DNA of 64,000 nucleotides from Pohlia nutans (Eukaryota > Streptophyta > Bryopsida > Bryales > Mniaceae): NCBI GenBank assembly GCA_022496805.1, contig CM040102.1, positions 19,065,955 to 19,129,954 of the forward strand, written 5' to 3'. The notes under the pieces were generated by a model, which worked only from the letters and a program-made list of their open reading frames with translations, ran no database searches and was not told where the DNA came from. The position numbers were made by a program, and so were the translations under genes. This document shows positions 34,166 to 45,031 of this stretch, in pieces. Position 1 is the first letter of the stretch; the number at the start of each line of letters is the position of its first letter.

Positions 34166-37100
34166 ATGCCGCGCACCTTAGACGAAAAGCAGCAGCAGTG
34201 CAGATCTGATACTACTAAGAAGAAGAAGAGAAGAGTACCGGGTGGGCGTTTATATTATTCAAGGAGAAAGAGTTCAAACAGCGTCCAGATGAAGAGGCGG
34301 CTCCCTGTGACAACCAAGGTAGACTCGGGAGGAACAGCCAAAAAATTATTTCCAATACATGAAGAGGTCGTGTTGGAGACCCAAGCCGATCACAAATCTC
34401 TCGAAGGTGAAGACATGGAGGACAGCCAACATACGACATTCAAAAGAACGGTAATCTAGACTTATGCATTGTACTTGTTCTTTGTTTCCTTGCACATTCA
34501 AATAAATTTCTTGCAATCTAATATGTATATGTATGGAATTGAAAGCAGGCTCGTCAAGTAAAGACCAAGTCATTTAAAGAAATTATAAACGCTTCAGCAT
34601 CGAAACGACACCAAGAGACCTTTGAGGACGTCCAGTCTAGGGAGGATAGAGAATCTAACACAGGAGAAGAAGACGAAGAGGAGGACAATCAGGAAGAGGA
34701 AGACGTCGATGGTAAGTCAGGCCAATAGCCCAAGTCCAAGTGAATGCATTTGACTTAGGTTTGGCTGATGTGACAATGAAGCACCCCTTGAATTAATGCA
34801 TTGAAAAATTATAATGGCTTTGAAGTAGGGTTTTGGACCCAACCTAAACCCCGATGTCCGATGGCCTCCCTCCTGATTACTCTCTCTCCACCCCGATTGT
34901 ACTTTCTCCTTCCCCCGATTGTTCTCTCTGTTCTCTCTGCTCCATTAGGGTTTCTCTCCGCCCCGCTGCGCTCGCCATCTTCCTCGCGCTGGCCCTCTCC
35001 TTCCCCCTCTCACGCTTGCCGACCAAGCGCCTTCCTTCTGCAGTGCCGCTCATACATCCTCCCGCTGTCTCGCCACCGCCACGCCATTTCCTTGCGCCTT
35101 TCCTCTCTTGCCTGCCGCCATCGCCATTTCCTATCCTCCCTCGCTGCTCGCCATCGCCATCTCTGCCGCGGTCTCTCTCGCCAATCGCCGCTCTCTCGAC
35201 CTTCAATAGCCCTTCCTTGGCTGTCGCACTTGCCCTCCCTCCTTTCGCGCATACTCTAGAATCCATAGTCTAGTCTCTACGGACTCTCGCACCCTAAACG
35301 CTGCTAATTTCATGATTTGCGCGCCGTCTCCAAAACCCTGAAGCTATGGACGTTGAGTTGGACGATGTTGCAATCCAGAGTACGGCTGAATCAGGTATGT
35401 TTGTAATGCTTGTCCCCCCCTGTCCTGCTTGGCCATGTTCTCTTCGTTGGCCATGTCCGTTTCGAATGCTTGGTCATGTCCTCTTTGTTTTGCTTGTCGC
35501 GCCATGTCCTCCATGTTGGCCATGTCCGAGGGCCATGTCCGTTTCATTGGCCATGTCCGCCGCGAGTTCTTGAGGGGTGCCGGCACCGGCACCCCCGTGG
35601 CAGCGGGCCACGAGCTTGCATAGAGCTCTTGGCGCGTGCTCCCTCGGGGGTGCCGGTGCCGGAACCCCTCAAGAACTTGCACCACGAGCTCGATATGAGC
35701 ACGTGGCGCGAGGACTGGAGGGGGTGCCGGCACCGGCACCCCCGTGGCAGCACGCGCCACGAGCTCGCATGCGCCACGAGCTCAATGCGAGCTCGTGGCG
35801 CGTGCTGCCACGGGGTGCCGGTGCCGGCACCCCCTCCAGTCCTCGCGCCACAAGGACCTCTGGAGCTCGTGGCGCGAGGACTGCAGGGGGTGCCGGCACC
35901 GGCACCCCTGTGGCACCACGCGCCACGAGCTCAATGCGAGCTCGTGGCGCGTGCTGCCACGGGGGTGCCGGCGCCGGCACCCCTTCCAGAACTTGCGCCA
36001 CGAGCACCAACGGAGCTCGTGGAGCGAGGCCTGGAGGGGGTGCCGGCACCGGCACCCCCGTGGTGACCCTTTCTACGAGCATTCAGGGAGCTCGTGGCTA
36101 GGGCCACCACGGGGGTGCCGGTGCCGGCACCCCCTCTAGTGGTGCGCCACGAGCACCTATGGAGGTCGTGGCGCGAGGCCTGGACGGGGTGCCGGCACCG
36201 GCACCCCCGTGGTGACCATATCCACGACCAGTTACGAAGCTCGTGGTTAGGGCCGTAACGGGGGTGCCGGTGCCAGCACCCCCTCCAGACCTCGCGCCAC
36301 GAGCCTCATTGGTGCTCGTGGCGCGCGCACTAGAAGGGGTGCCGGCACCGGCACCCCCGTGGTGGTCTGTGCAACGAGCACTTAGGAAGCTCGTGGCACT
36401 TGCTGCCACGAGGGTGCCGGTGCCGGCACCCCCTAAATTTCTCTCTCAAATAGAGAAAGTTATACCTTTTCTATGCTCAATATCATATTTTGCCCTCCCT
36501 TTGCGGATTTAGTGTAATATTTGACGATAATTGGCAATATTTCCAATAATCTTCTCTATCAAGTGCGCATCAAAGGGGGTGCCGGCGCCGGCACCCCCTT
36601 AGTGACTCGCGTCACGAGCCAGAACTGTAGCTCGTGACGCGAGTCACCAACGGGGTGCCGGCGCCGGCACCCCTTCAGCCGCGCGCGCCATGAGCTGAAT
36701 TGGGCTCGTGGTGTGCGCAGTGAAGGGGGTGCCGGCGCCGGCACCCCCTCAGCCGCGCGCGCCACGAGCAGAATTGGGCTCGTGGTGCGCGCAGTGGAGG
36801 GGGTGCCGGCGCCGGCACCCCCTCAGCCGCGCGCGCCACGAGTAGAATTGGGCTCGTGGTGCGCGCAGTGGAGGGGGTGCCGGCGCCGGCACCCCCTTAG
36901 TCGCAGCCCCATTGGCGGAAGTAATAGCGAGCATGACATGACAAGCCCATTGGCGAGCATGAAATGACATTGCGCCCCTAAGCTCAAGTGCCTGTTCCAT
37001 TCTTAGTATCATTAATGTCTCGTAATTTCAGATGAATGCGTGGAGGTCACGCCTGAGGGCAAAAGCCAGAGTGCAGACGATGATCCTGAGGATGAAGAAG

Positions 37101-39657
37101 GTTGAGAGAGCGGCACCCCGATGCTAGTTGAGAGTGCAACTCCTACCGGCGGTGGAGATGAAGACACTCCAATTGCAGATGACTCTCCCAATGTTGCCAG
37201 TGCTCCAAGTGGTGCTCTGGCATCCCAAGACACTCAGGCTCTCACTGCTGGTGTGGCGTCAGCTGCAGGTGATTGTTGCTTGGTTTGTGCCTAGTATGTG
37301 TGAGAAATCCCTTGTTGTATATTCACTCAGTTTTTCTATGTGGATGCTCACAGTGCCAGCAGAAGAAGAGCGGCTGACTCGCGACGAAGTGGATGGAGCA
37401 ATGACCAAGGTCGTTGAGAAGGAGTTAGTGAACACCATGAGCCGCTTGATGAGCTGCCGGTTTCAGCCACTGGAGAAGTCCAAGATTTATATTCCCATGT
37501 GTCGACTATTTGGTCTTCAGGCTGTTCGGCCTGCGCTTGCCAAGGATTTATACGAGCTCGGGAGTCATTTTCTGAAGGTGGGCTACATGGATGGTTTTGG
37601 CGCTTTCTACGTGGCTTTGGAGGATGACTGTGGTCGCACTGTGGACGTCACTGAGGAGATAACCGAGAAGTGGAGCCCTCTTTGGAAGCGGCGGAACGAA
37701 GAGTTTGAAGCGTATATCAGTGGAGATGAGCATTTGAAAGTATTTTGTAATAAGATGTTTCATGTGTGGGATGGTAATCATAGGCTAGAATGTTGGATGC
37801 CGGTTATCAACAGGGAGCATCCAGATGATTACTCGTGGCACTACAAAGTAGAGTGCATCATTCTTGAGGTCAAGGGTAATGTGGTTAACATGCTGACTGC
37901 CCTCCATGAAGTCAACTGGTACGACACTACACCCCGTAAAAGCATGCTGCTCCTGCTTGCACGAATGTCTTGTCGTGTTTATTAACTATTACTAATTGCA
38001 TTCTGTGTGGTGTATGATTCATTGCATATGTGCACCGTGTGTACTTGCAAGCTGCCAATTCTTCATCCTCAGTTACTAATCCTCTTTGGTCACTTCTGCA
38101 GGCGGCACGAGCACTCACACGTAAAGTCCAACCTCGTTCACAAACTCTACAGAGTTAAGCATCTGGGCCGGCAGAAGCTGGAATACTTCAAAGACATGGT
38201 CACGCCTGAGGAGTACAAGGCAGCCGAGGTTAAACAGGGTGGCAAAAACTGGACATTGTATTCCTTGACACAGGACGCTTTGAATGGAATTCTCTATCAG
38301 GTGCCATTTCAATCACTGGACCCTCTACATTCAGTTTGTATAATTCCTTCATTAGTCAATGTATGTTTACCCAATTTTATCTCATTCAATCACTTTAATA
38401 ATTGGTTTTGCAGTCAGAGATTGCCGAGGCGTCGACCCAGGCACAAATGCGATTCTATCAGGCCTTTCCTGATAAGTCGCAGTGGACAGCTAACAGCGTC
38501 CAGCAGTACATCAATGAGGCAGTGAGGCAGTGCAAAGCAAGCACGATTTCGGAGTTGAAGAGGCAGCTGGCAGTAGCAGATCCCAAGCTCACCGATGAAT
38601 TCCTTGGTACAGTGAAGAAACACTACGAGATGTTTGAGCACAGTCCAGAAATGAAGCTGGAAAAGCTTGCAATGCTGGCTACATACACTATGGAGCCCCA
38701 CGCCAAAGTGAAGTGGTTGAACCGCTGGAACTCATCCCCAAAAATGCGAGAGTTACTGAAGTTTCCACCACCTAACTTCAGCGATGACGCGTTTAAGACA
38801 TGGATGCCAAAAGCAGTATGGTGGTCACAAGTAAGTTTCTTATTATTTCTCACTCAATATATTTCATCCGTTTGGTTTTGAGTGGTTCCACGAGGTGCCT
38901 GGTCCTGCACGAGGAGGGGGTGCCGGCGCCGGCACCCCCTGCCTCGACGTGCCAGCAGTTTGGGAACTGCTGGCGCGCCAAGGCAGGGGGTGCCGGTGCC
39001 GGCACCCCCTCGTCGCTCACTGCCAGGGCACCACGAGGTGCCCTGGTCCTACACGAGGAGGGGGTGCCGGCGCCGGCACCCCCTCGTCGCCTGCTGTAAA
39101 TCCAGCATTATGAATCTGCCTTAATGAATCTTGCATTAGACTATGCTCGTTTTCACATATTTTCTATTTTGTTTTCGTTTCTATTATTTAGATCTGCTTT
39201 TGAGGGGTTGCCGGCGCCTAATATGATCTCATTTAAGTGTATGTTCTAACTGTGTGTTTGGTGGACCCAGATTCAGGACGATGTTCTTCTGCAATTTCAC
39301 AGCACCATTGACGATATGGATGTCCAGATTGATTGGCATCCTGCTGGCCAAGACCCTATCACTGCACCAGCTGACTACGTGGACGAGTGGCGTGTGAACC
39401 TGTGGGAGACAGCATTCTATAGGGAGTTTAATGTGAAGGGGAAGGAAGCCATTGACAAGAACAATAAACCGGAGCAACAACCAGATTTTGCTCGAGCTGC
39501 ACGACGTGTCCTGTATCGGTACATGAAGCATGTGCTTATTCTGCCCGGGGTTCTCAATAGGACTCCCATTTATTTTAAGAACTACCTCTCTCCTTCTCAT
39601 GACCACTGCATGTTCACCGAAGGAATCGTTGATAAATGGAATTCTGTCCATTTCAAC
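34166..39657 (+). CDS. ParB-like/DNA-methyltransferase-like fusion gene, exons 1-8a
   Basis: Proposed exons, all with GT-AG junctions and consistent phase: 34166-34450, 34549-34711, 35344-35394, 37032-37268, 37354-37918, 38102-38300, 38414-38830 and 39271-39657. The N-terminal ~245 residues are Lys-rich then acidic and low-complexity. Residues about 246-433 resemble a ParB/Srx-fold domain: YIPMCRLFGLQAVRP, a helix-Gly segment, and FHVWDGNHRLECW with the hallmark DGNHR at about 385-389. Residues 434-768 are helical with no known domain. Exon 8 is interrupted after 39657 by a copia insertion and resumes at 45339 in the same frame. An in-frame TGA (37103-37105, about codon 191) lies in the low-complexity part; ATG 37121 follows it. 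Introns 2 and 3 (34.7-37.0 kb) are swollen by pyrimidine-rich DNA and GC-palindrome arrays. Confidence 0.75.
34850..35280. repeat. Pyrimidine-rich low-complexity tract in intron 2
   Basis: A CT-rich stretch (TCTCTC, CCGATTG, CGCCATCGCC words). It yields long open frames on both strands that lack any codon signature and are rejected as genes. Confidence 0.6.
35573..36433. repeat. Array of 12 GC palindromes, ~75-bp spacing, alternating orientation
   Basis: Each copy has arms GGGGGTGCCGG and CCGGCACCCCC around a 2-base centre. Centres at successive copies (start about 35573, 35646, 35719, 35812, 35885, 35961, 36034, 36111, 36185, 36260, 36335, 36410) read CA, TG, CA, TG, CA, CG, CA, TG, CA, TG, CA, TG, so units alternate in orientation, giving a ~150-bp head-to-head dimer. 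The spacers are themselves inverted repeats (CACGAGCTC...GAGCTCGTG). The array lies within intron 3 of the methyltransferase-like gene. Confidence 0.85.
36575..36897. repeat. Array of 5 perfect GC palindromes
   Basis: Copies at about 36575, 36651, 36725, 36799 and 36873, all with centre CG, making GGTGCCGGCGCCGGCACC perfectly self-complementary. Spacers carry GCGCGCCACGAG/CTCGTGGTGCGCGC. Same intron as the larger array, different subfamily. Confidence 0.85.
38916..39084. repeat. Three GC palindromes in intron 7
   Basis: Copies at about 38916, 38986 and 39058 with CG, TG and CG centres, separated by ~70 bp spacers containing GCCAGCAGTTTGGGAACTGCTGGC hairpins written here as two complementary halves. 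They lie between exon 7 and exon 8 of the methyltransferase-like gene. Confidence 0.8.
39653..39657. repeat. Copia target-site duplication (left)
   Basis: TCAAC, repeated at 45334-45338. Five base pairs is the usual size for Ty1/copia insertion. Confidence 0.9.
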
Positions 39658-39975
39658 TGTTGAAGTAGGATGATTGCGTGGGCTGAAGTTGCTCATAGCC
39701 ATGCGCATTAGCTAGAGTAGATGATGCGAATGAGTTAGAGTTGCAACTAGAGAAGTGGTACTAGTTAGAAGTAATGAGAATTGGGTCTCCCAAGTGATAT
39801 GGGCTGATCCTAGTGTACTAGGAGTGGAGTATGGGCTGATGTCCCATATGGTTTGCCAAGGGGACTCCCTTGGGTGTGCTACTTAAGAGGGGCAGCCCAT
39901 GAGTAAAGATCATCTCTTTCCTATGCATTCCAAGTGTTTGTGTGAGGCTTTGGCATTCTAATCTAACCTTCAATA
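39658..39975 (+). repeat. 5' LTR of copia element
   Basis: 318 bp. It carries promoter and R region of the element; TACTTAAGAGGGGCAGCC near 39890 precedes a probable transcription start but no classical TATA box is certain. Confidence 0.95.
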
Positions 39976-39988
39976 GGTTATGGGCCCA
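39976..39988 (+). other. Primer-binding site for initiator tRNA-Met half-molecule
   Basis: GGTTATGGGCCCA immediately follows the LTR. It is complementary to the anticodon stem-loop region (TGGGCCCATAACC) of eukaryotic initiator tRNA-Met, not to the tRNA 3' end. Drosophila copia and yeast Ty5 use this internal half-tRNA priming mode. Confidence 0.8.
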
Positions 39989-40957
39989 CTCATGTGTTTT
40001 GCGTGAGTCAAAGATTAGATTGCTCATTGTGTGGAGGTCGTGCGTTGGAGCGCTGATTTTGGAGTATTGGAGCGCTGATTTGGAACTTTGGAGGGCTGAA
40101 TTCGAGCTTTGGTGGGCTGATTTCGACATTGGGAGGTATTACAATCTTCCTACCTTTGGTCTACGTGTTGGAGGGCTGAATTCGCACTTTGGAGCTATCA
40201 TTTGTTGATTTGGAGCTTTTGGAGCACTTTGGAGCACTTTCGGAGTTTATACACGTCTACAAGGGCTGAATTGGAGCTTTGGAGCTTATTGGTGCTTGTT
40301 GGAGTATATTGGAGCTGATTGGAGCTTATTGAAGCTTATTGGAGCTTATTGAAGCTTATTGGAGGTTATTGGAGTTTATTGGCTAAATTTGTGCACTTGT
40401 GTTGTTACAAGGCACTTTTATGCTTTGAGGCTCTTGGGGTGAATCTACAATCTGATTTTGGTATTGCAATTCTTGCACAAGGGTTTGGAATGTGAGTTAT
40501 GCCCTTGGAGTGCTCAAAATTAGAGTTTGGGTTAGTGAATGCACAACGGGGCTGATTTGATGAATTTCAATGCAATTAGGACTTGAAGAGGCTGAATTTG
40601 CATTGATTTAGAGTCCTTGGAAGGCACAAGGGTGTCCATAGGGTGCATTACATGTTGTGAAGCACAAGGGTGCTGATTTGAGTGGATTTGAGCCAACGAG
40701 TTCGCAATTCTCCTAGTTAGGGTGTTGTGGTATGATCTTGTGCAAATTCACTAAGAACCATCACGATTGAGTGTTGTGAGGTTGATGTGTAGCACAAAGG
40801 TGCTGATTTAGTGTTTGGAATTAGTTTGGAGGCATTACAAGCACGTACGTGTGCAATTTGCCTCACAAATCACAAAATTGTCAAAAAATCATAAAAACAA
40901 TTTTTCTTAGCTTTCTAGGGGCTGAATTTTGTGAGCGTACGTCCTTCAATCAAGGAT
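39989..40957 (+). other. Copia leader with TTGGAGCTTATTGG repeats
   Basis: A ~970-bp untranslated leader, unusually long, includes a run of degenerate TTGGAGCTTATTGAAGC units at 40270-40385. No ORF of interest; may hold packaging or translation-control signals. Confidence 0.55.
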
Positions 40958-43900
40958 ATGGCTACATTTGAGGGTGAAGGTGCTAAGGTTGTAGACAAGT
41001 TTGATGGCGTCAACTTCCACTTGTGGAAATTCAAGATGGAAATGGTCATGGCCGAAAAAGAATTGTGGGAGATAGTTGAGGGTAGTGAGGAACCGCCTTC
41101 GTCCGACGCCGAGGCTAGGCTACGGACTGCGTACACTCGGCGAGAGAAAAAGGCCTTTGCGATTTTGGCTCTTAATCTTTCTGATTCCCAGCTTTCTCAT
41201 ATTCGGTCGTGCAAGACTCCCGCCGAGGCATGGGCCAAGCTTTGCAATATTCATGAGGCAAAGAGCTTGGTCAATATCTTGTTTTTGAGGCGCAAGTTTT
41301 TCACCATCAAGATGGAAGAAAACGACGACATGTTGGCGCACATCAACAAAGTCAAGGCTCTTGCGGATCAGCTCAACGGCGCAGACGTCAACATTACCGA
41401 CGGTGATATCGTTATGACGCTCCTCGAGAGTTTGCCGCCGTCGTACGAGTATCTTATCGTTGCTATGGAGAGTAGGCCCATTAGCGAGCTCACTCTTGAT
41501 TATGTGACATCACGGTTGTTGCATGAACTCTCGCGGCGCAAAGAGAACGAGACTCGTGGCGATAGCGCGGCGCTTATGGCAAAGCAATCCAAGAGCGGTG
41601 CCAGTGGGAGCTCTACAGACAAGGTATGCTACTATTGCGGTAAGAAGGGCCACTTGGCAAAATTTTGCTACAAACGCAAGAGAGAGGAAAGTGCCAACAA
41701 TACAAAGGTCAACGATGCAGGTGATGAGTACGCATTTATGACTAGCGTCTCTTCTTGTAGTGATGACGGGGACGAGTATGCAATGATGGCAAGTGACGTG
41801 TCATGCAATGGTAGTGTGATCGATTGGATTGTTGATTCGGGAGCCTCGAGTCACATGGCGCCCATTAGGACTTGTTTCCAATCATATCACGTCATATCTC
41901 CAAAGAATGTCATTTTGGGTGATGATACGGTTCTTCAAGCCGTGGGTAAAGGATCCATCGTCGTAGACACCGAGGTGAAGGGTCGTGTGAAGACAATTAC
42001 CATCCATGATGTCCTCCACGTTCCCAAGTTGAAGGCAAATCTTTTATCGGTGCGACATTTGGTGATGAAGCATTTGCGAGTGGAATTTAGCGACCAAGGG
42101 TGTTTTGTGTTGTCTCCAAGTCGTGAGGAGGTGGCCATTATACACGAAGTCAACGGCTTGTACCAAATCAAGTTTTCCAAGATGCACGCGGCGGAATCCG
42201 CAACGTTGGTGCAATCGAGTTCAAACGAAGACAAGTTGGCGTTGTGGCATCGTCGTCTCGGGCATTTGAATGTCAAGAGTGTGAAAGCACTGCGTGGAAT
42301 GGTAAGTGGCATGGATCTTGCACAATCACACGTCGCACCTAGTTCATTCACATGTGAGGGTTGTATTGAAGGCAAGCAACAACGCTCACCGTTTCCAGTT
42401 GATGGGGCAACTCGTGCAACCAAGGTTCTTGAGATTGTGCATTCCGACGTGTGTGGTCCAATGAAGACCACGTCTATGGGGGGTTGCAAGTATTTTGTGA
42501 CGTTCATTGATGATTTTTCGAGGAAGATATGGTTGTATCCGATCAAAGCAAAGAGCGAGTGTTTTGAGAAGTTCAAAGAGTTCAAGGCGTTGGTTGAGAA
42601 GCAATCTGAGCACAAGATCAAGGCGTTTCGATCGGATAATGGCGGCGAGTTCTTGTCCAACCAATTTGGAGAGTTATTGAAGAAAGAAGGCATTGCTAGA
42701 CAAACGACAACGCCATATACACCACAACAAAACGGAGTTGCAGAGCGTGCAAATCGAACAATTGTGGAAATGGCAAGGAGTATGTTGCATGCACAAAATT
42801 TGGGTTTGGACCTTTGGGCGGAAGCGGTGGTGACTGCGGTGTACACACGCAACCGATGCCCGACGAGTGCGGTTCAAAACATGACACCAGAGCAAGCGTG
42901 GAGTGGGAGGCCACCCCGCGTGGAGCACATGCGCACATTTGGATGCATCGCATTTGCAAAGGTACCCGATTCTCAAAGAACCAAACTTGAGGCCAAGGCA
43001 ACAAAATGTGTGTTTCTTGGATATTGTGAAGGTACCAAGGCGTATAGGCTTATGTCGCTCGAAACCAAGAAGATCATTCGAGCTTGTGATGTGACATTTT
43101 GCGAGAATTCCAAGGTTGAAGACAATTTGGATGATGGTCCAAGTGGGAGAAGTGGCGATAAACCGGCGATTGTGGACCAATCTTCCAAATCTCCCGTTAT
43201 TGATATTGTTGATGAAGACGAAGATGACGACGATGGTGGTGATGAGGAACATATTGAGGAGCGACCTTTGAAGACGAAGAATGGCGAGAAAAAGGCACAA
43301 GCAACGGCGGTTGAAGACAATGCATCCTCGAGCGATCGTCGTTATCCAGAGAGAAATCGTAGACCACTTGGCGAGTGGTGGAAGAATCATATTCTCCCTC
43401 AAGGTGAGGAGGAGCATGCAAATGTTGCACTTTTAGATGCTCCATTGACGATTCGTGAAGCGTTGAGTTGTGATCATGCAAACAAGTGGGAGCAAGCCAT
43501 GCAAGAGGAGTACAAATCGTTGATGGACAATGGCACTTGGGAATTGACTCCCCCCCCGAAGAATCGCAATGCTATCGGTTGTAAGTGGGTATTTCGTGCA
43601 AAGAGAGATGCAACGGGTGATGTGGTTCGTTATAAGGCAAGATTGGTGGCAAAGGGCTTTTCACAAATCGAAGGTGTTGATTTTCATGAGACCTTTGCAC
43701 CGGTGGCAAAATTCACCACTATTCGATGCATTTTGGCCATCGGGGCTGCCATGGATTTGGAAATGCATCAAATGGATGTGAAGACGGCGTTCTTGAACGG
43801 CGAGTTGGACGAGGACATCTACATGGTGCAACCCGAAGGATTTGTGCAACGAGGTAATGAGAACCTTGTTTGCAAGTTGAACAAGTCATTGTATGGGTTG

Positions 43901-45031
43901 AAGCAATCTCCACGCGCATGGTATCAAAAGATTGACACGTTTCTTGTTCATATCGGGTTCACAAGGAGCATCGCTGATCACAGCTTGTATTTCATGCAAA
44001 AGGGGCAACATGTGGTCATCGTGATCATATATGTGGATGATTTGATCATCCTTGCAAGTTGTATGAGCTCTTTGAAGGCATTGAAGGCAATGCTTGAGAA
44101 CGAGTACGAGATGAGTGATCTGGGTGAGTTGCACTTTTGTTTAGGAGTTGAGTTTGTGCGAGATAGAGCAACACGCACCATAACAATGAATCAAAGCAAG
44201 TATGTTATGGATGTTCTCAAACGCTTTGGCATGGAGGATTGCAAACCGGTTGGCACTCCATTGGATGTGAATTCCAAACTCGTGAAACTCACCGATGAGG
44301 AGTATGCATTAGAGGCTCAATCTATGGTGGATGTGCCATACAAGCAAGCTGTAGGGTCATTGATGTATGCTATGATTGCAACAAGGCCGGACCTTGCGTA
44401 TCCAATCAGCGTTGTGAGTCAACACATGGCAAGACCGGGTTCAAGTCATTGGGTTGCGGTCAAGAGGATCATGCGGTACTTGAAAGGCACAAGTGATGTG
44501 AGGTTGTGTCTTGGAGGTGACAACATTGTGTTGAGTGGGTATTGTGATGCGGATTATGCGGGTGATACCAATGATCGTAGATCCACCACGGGGTACATGT
44601 TCAAAGTTGGATCGGGGGCCGTTTCATGGAATAGCAAGCGCCAACAAACCACGGCCACGTCAACGGTTGAGGCGGAGTACATGGCGACGAGCCACGGTAC
44701 GAAGGAGGCCATTTGGTTGAGGCAACTAATGGCGGATGTGAGATGCACTCAAGAGGAGGCTACAACAATCATGTGTGACAACCAAGGGAGTATGTCATTG
44801 GCGAAGAATCCAACGCATCACTCACGTACAAAGCACATTGATGTGCAATATCACTTCATTCGAGAGAAGTTAGAGATGAAGGTGATAGAGTTGAAGTATT
44901 GTCCAACGGAGCACATGGTGGCGGACGTGCTCACAAAGGCTCTTGCGAGAGATCGACATCAAAGACTAGTGGTGGCATTTGGGCTCCAAGGCTTTGGCTA
45001 TTCGCAAAGTGGGAGTGTTGAAGTAGGATGA
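40958..45031 (+). CDS. Copia Gag-Pol polyprotein
   Basis: The ATG at 40958 is the first in-frame Met (MATFEGEG). Domains in order, approximate residues: Gag (1-220) with zinc knuckle CYYCGKKGHLAKFC (about 224-237); aspartic protease WIVDSGASSHM (about 289); integrase zinc finger HRRLGHLN...CEGC (430-480) and DDE core with VHSDVCGP, FRSDNGGEF and GVAERANR (about 497, 560, 594); reverse transcriptase with KARLVAKGFSQ, MDVKTAFLNG and the catalytic YVDD (about 1024); RNase H with GYCDADYAG and VEAEYMA (about 1194 and 1237). Gag and Pol are in one frame with no stop or shift, as in plant copia elements. The last five codons and the TGA lie inside the 3' LTR. All catalytic residues that I can check are present, so the element could be active. 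Confidence 0.95.
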   Translation: MATFEGEGAKVVDKFDGVNFHLWKFKMEMVMAEKELWEIVEGSEEPPSSDAEARLRTAYTRREKKAFAILALNLSDSQLSHIRSCKTPAEAWAKLCNIHEAKSLVNILFLRRKFFTIKMEENDDMLAHINKVKALADQLNGADVNITDGDIVMTLLESLPPSYEYLIVAMESRPISELTLDYVTSRLLHELSRRKENETRGDSAALMAKQSKSGASGSSTDKVCYYCGKKGHLAKFCYKRKREESANNTKVNDAGDEYAFMTSVSSCSDDGDEYAMMASDVSCNGSVIDWIVDSGASSHMAPIRTCFQSYHVISPKNVILGDDTVLQAVGKGSIVVDTEVKGRVKTITIHDVLHVPKLKANLLSVRHLVMKHLRVEFSDQGCFVLSPSREEVAIIHEVNGLYQIKFSKMHAAESATLVQSSSNEDKLALWHRRLGHLNVKSVKALRGMVSGMDLAQSHVAPSSFTCEGCIEGKQQRSPFPVDGATRATKVLEIVHSDVCGPMKTTSMGGCKYFVTFIDDFSRKIWLYPIKAKSECFEKFKEFKALVEKQSEHKIKAFRSDNGGEFLSNQFGELLKKEGIARQTTTPYTPQQNGVAERANRTIVEMARSMLHAQNLGLDLWAEAVVTAVYTRNRCPTSAVQNMTPEQAWSGRPPRVEHMRTFGCIAFAKVPDSQRTKLEAKATKCVFLGYCEGTKAYRLMSLETKKIIRACDVTFCENSKVEDNLDDGPSGRSGDKPAIVDQSSKSPVIDIVDEDEDDDDGGDEEHIEERPLKTKNGEKKAQATAVEDNASSSDRRYPERNRRPLGEWWKNHILPQGEEEHANVALLDAPLTIREALSCDHANKWEQAMQEEYKSLMDNGTWELTPPPKNRNAIGCKWVFRAKRDATGDVVRYKARLVAKGFSQIEGVDFHETFAPVAKFTTIRCILAIGAAMDLEMHQMDVKTAFLNGELDEDIYMVQPEGFVQRGNENLVCKLNKSLYGLKQSPRAWYQKIDTFLVHIGFTRSIADHSLYFMQKGQHVVIVIIYVDDLIILASCMSSLKALKAMLENEYEMSDLGELHFCLGVEFVRDRATRTITMNQSKYVMDVLKRFGMEDCKPVGTPLDVNSKLVKLTDEEYALEAQSMVDVPYKQAVGSLMYAMIATRPDLAYPISVVSQHMARPGSSHWVAVKRIMRYLKGTSDVRLCLGGDNIVLSGYCDADYAGDTNDRRSTTGYMFKVGSGAVSWNSKRQQTTATSTVEAEYMATSHGTKEAIWLRQLMADVRCTQEEATTIMCDNQGSMSLAKNPTHHSRTKHIDVQYHFIREKLEMKVIELKYCPTEHMVADVLTKALARDRHQRLVVAFGLQGFGYSQSGSVEVG
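45006..45015 (+). other. Copia polypurine tract
   Basis: AAAGTGGGAG directly before the 3' LTR; primer site for plus-strand DNA synthesis. It lies within the coding region. Confidence 0.8.

Noticed and set aside
34801..35273. Open frames in the CT-rich block
   Set aside because: Low-complexity Ser/Pro/Leu and antisense Arg/Glu translations within intron 2 of the methylase-like gene.
35410..36409. Long overlapping open frames on both strands encoding GVPAPAPP repeats
   Set aside because: They are translations of the GC-palindrome array inside an intron; repeat structure, not coding selection, keeps them open.
35573..36433. Regularly spaced repeats resembling a CRISPR array
   Set aside because: Spacers are themselves related inverted repeats, orientation alternates and the host is eukaryotic; no Cas genes.
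41935..43417. Large minus-strand frames (305 and 247 codons)
   Set aside because: Antisense to intact copia gag-pol with no motif of their own.
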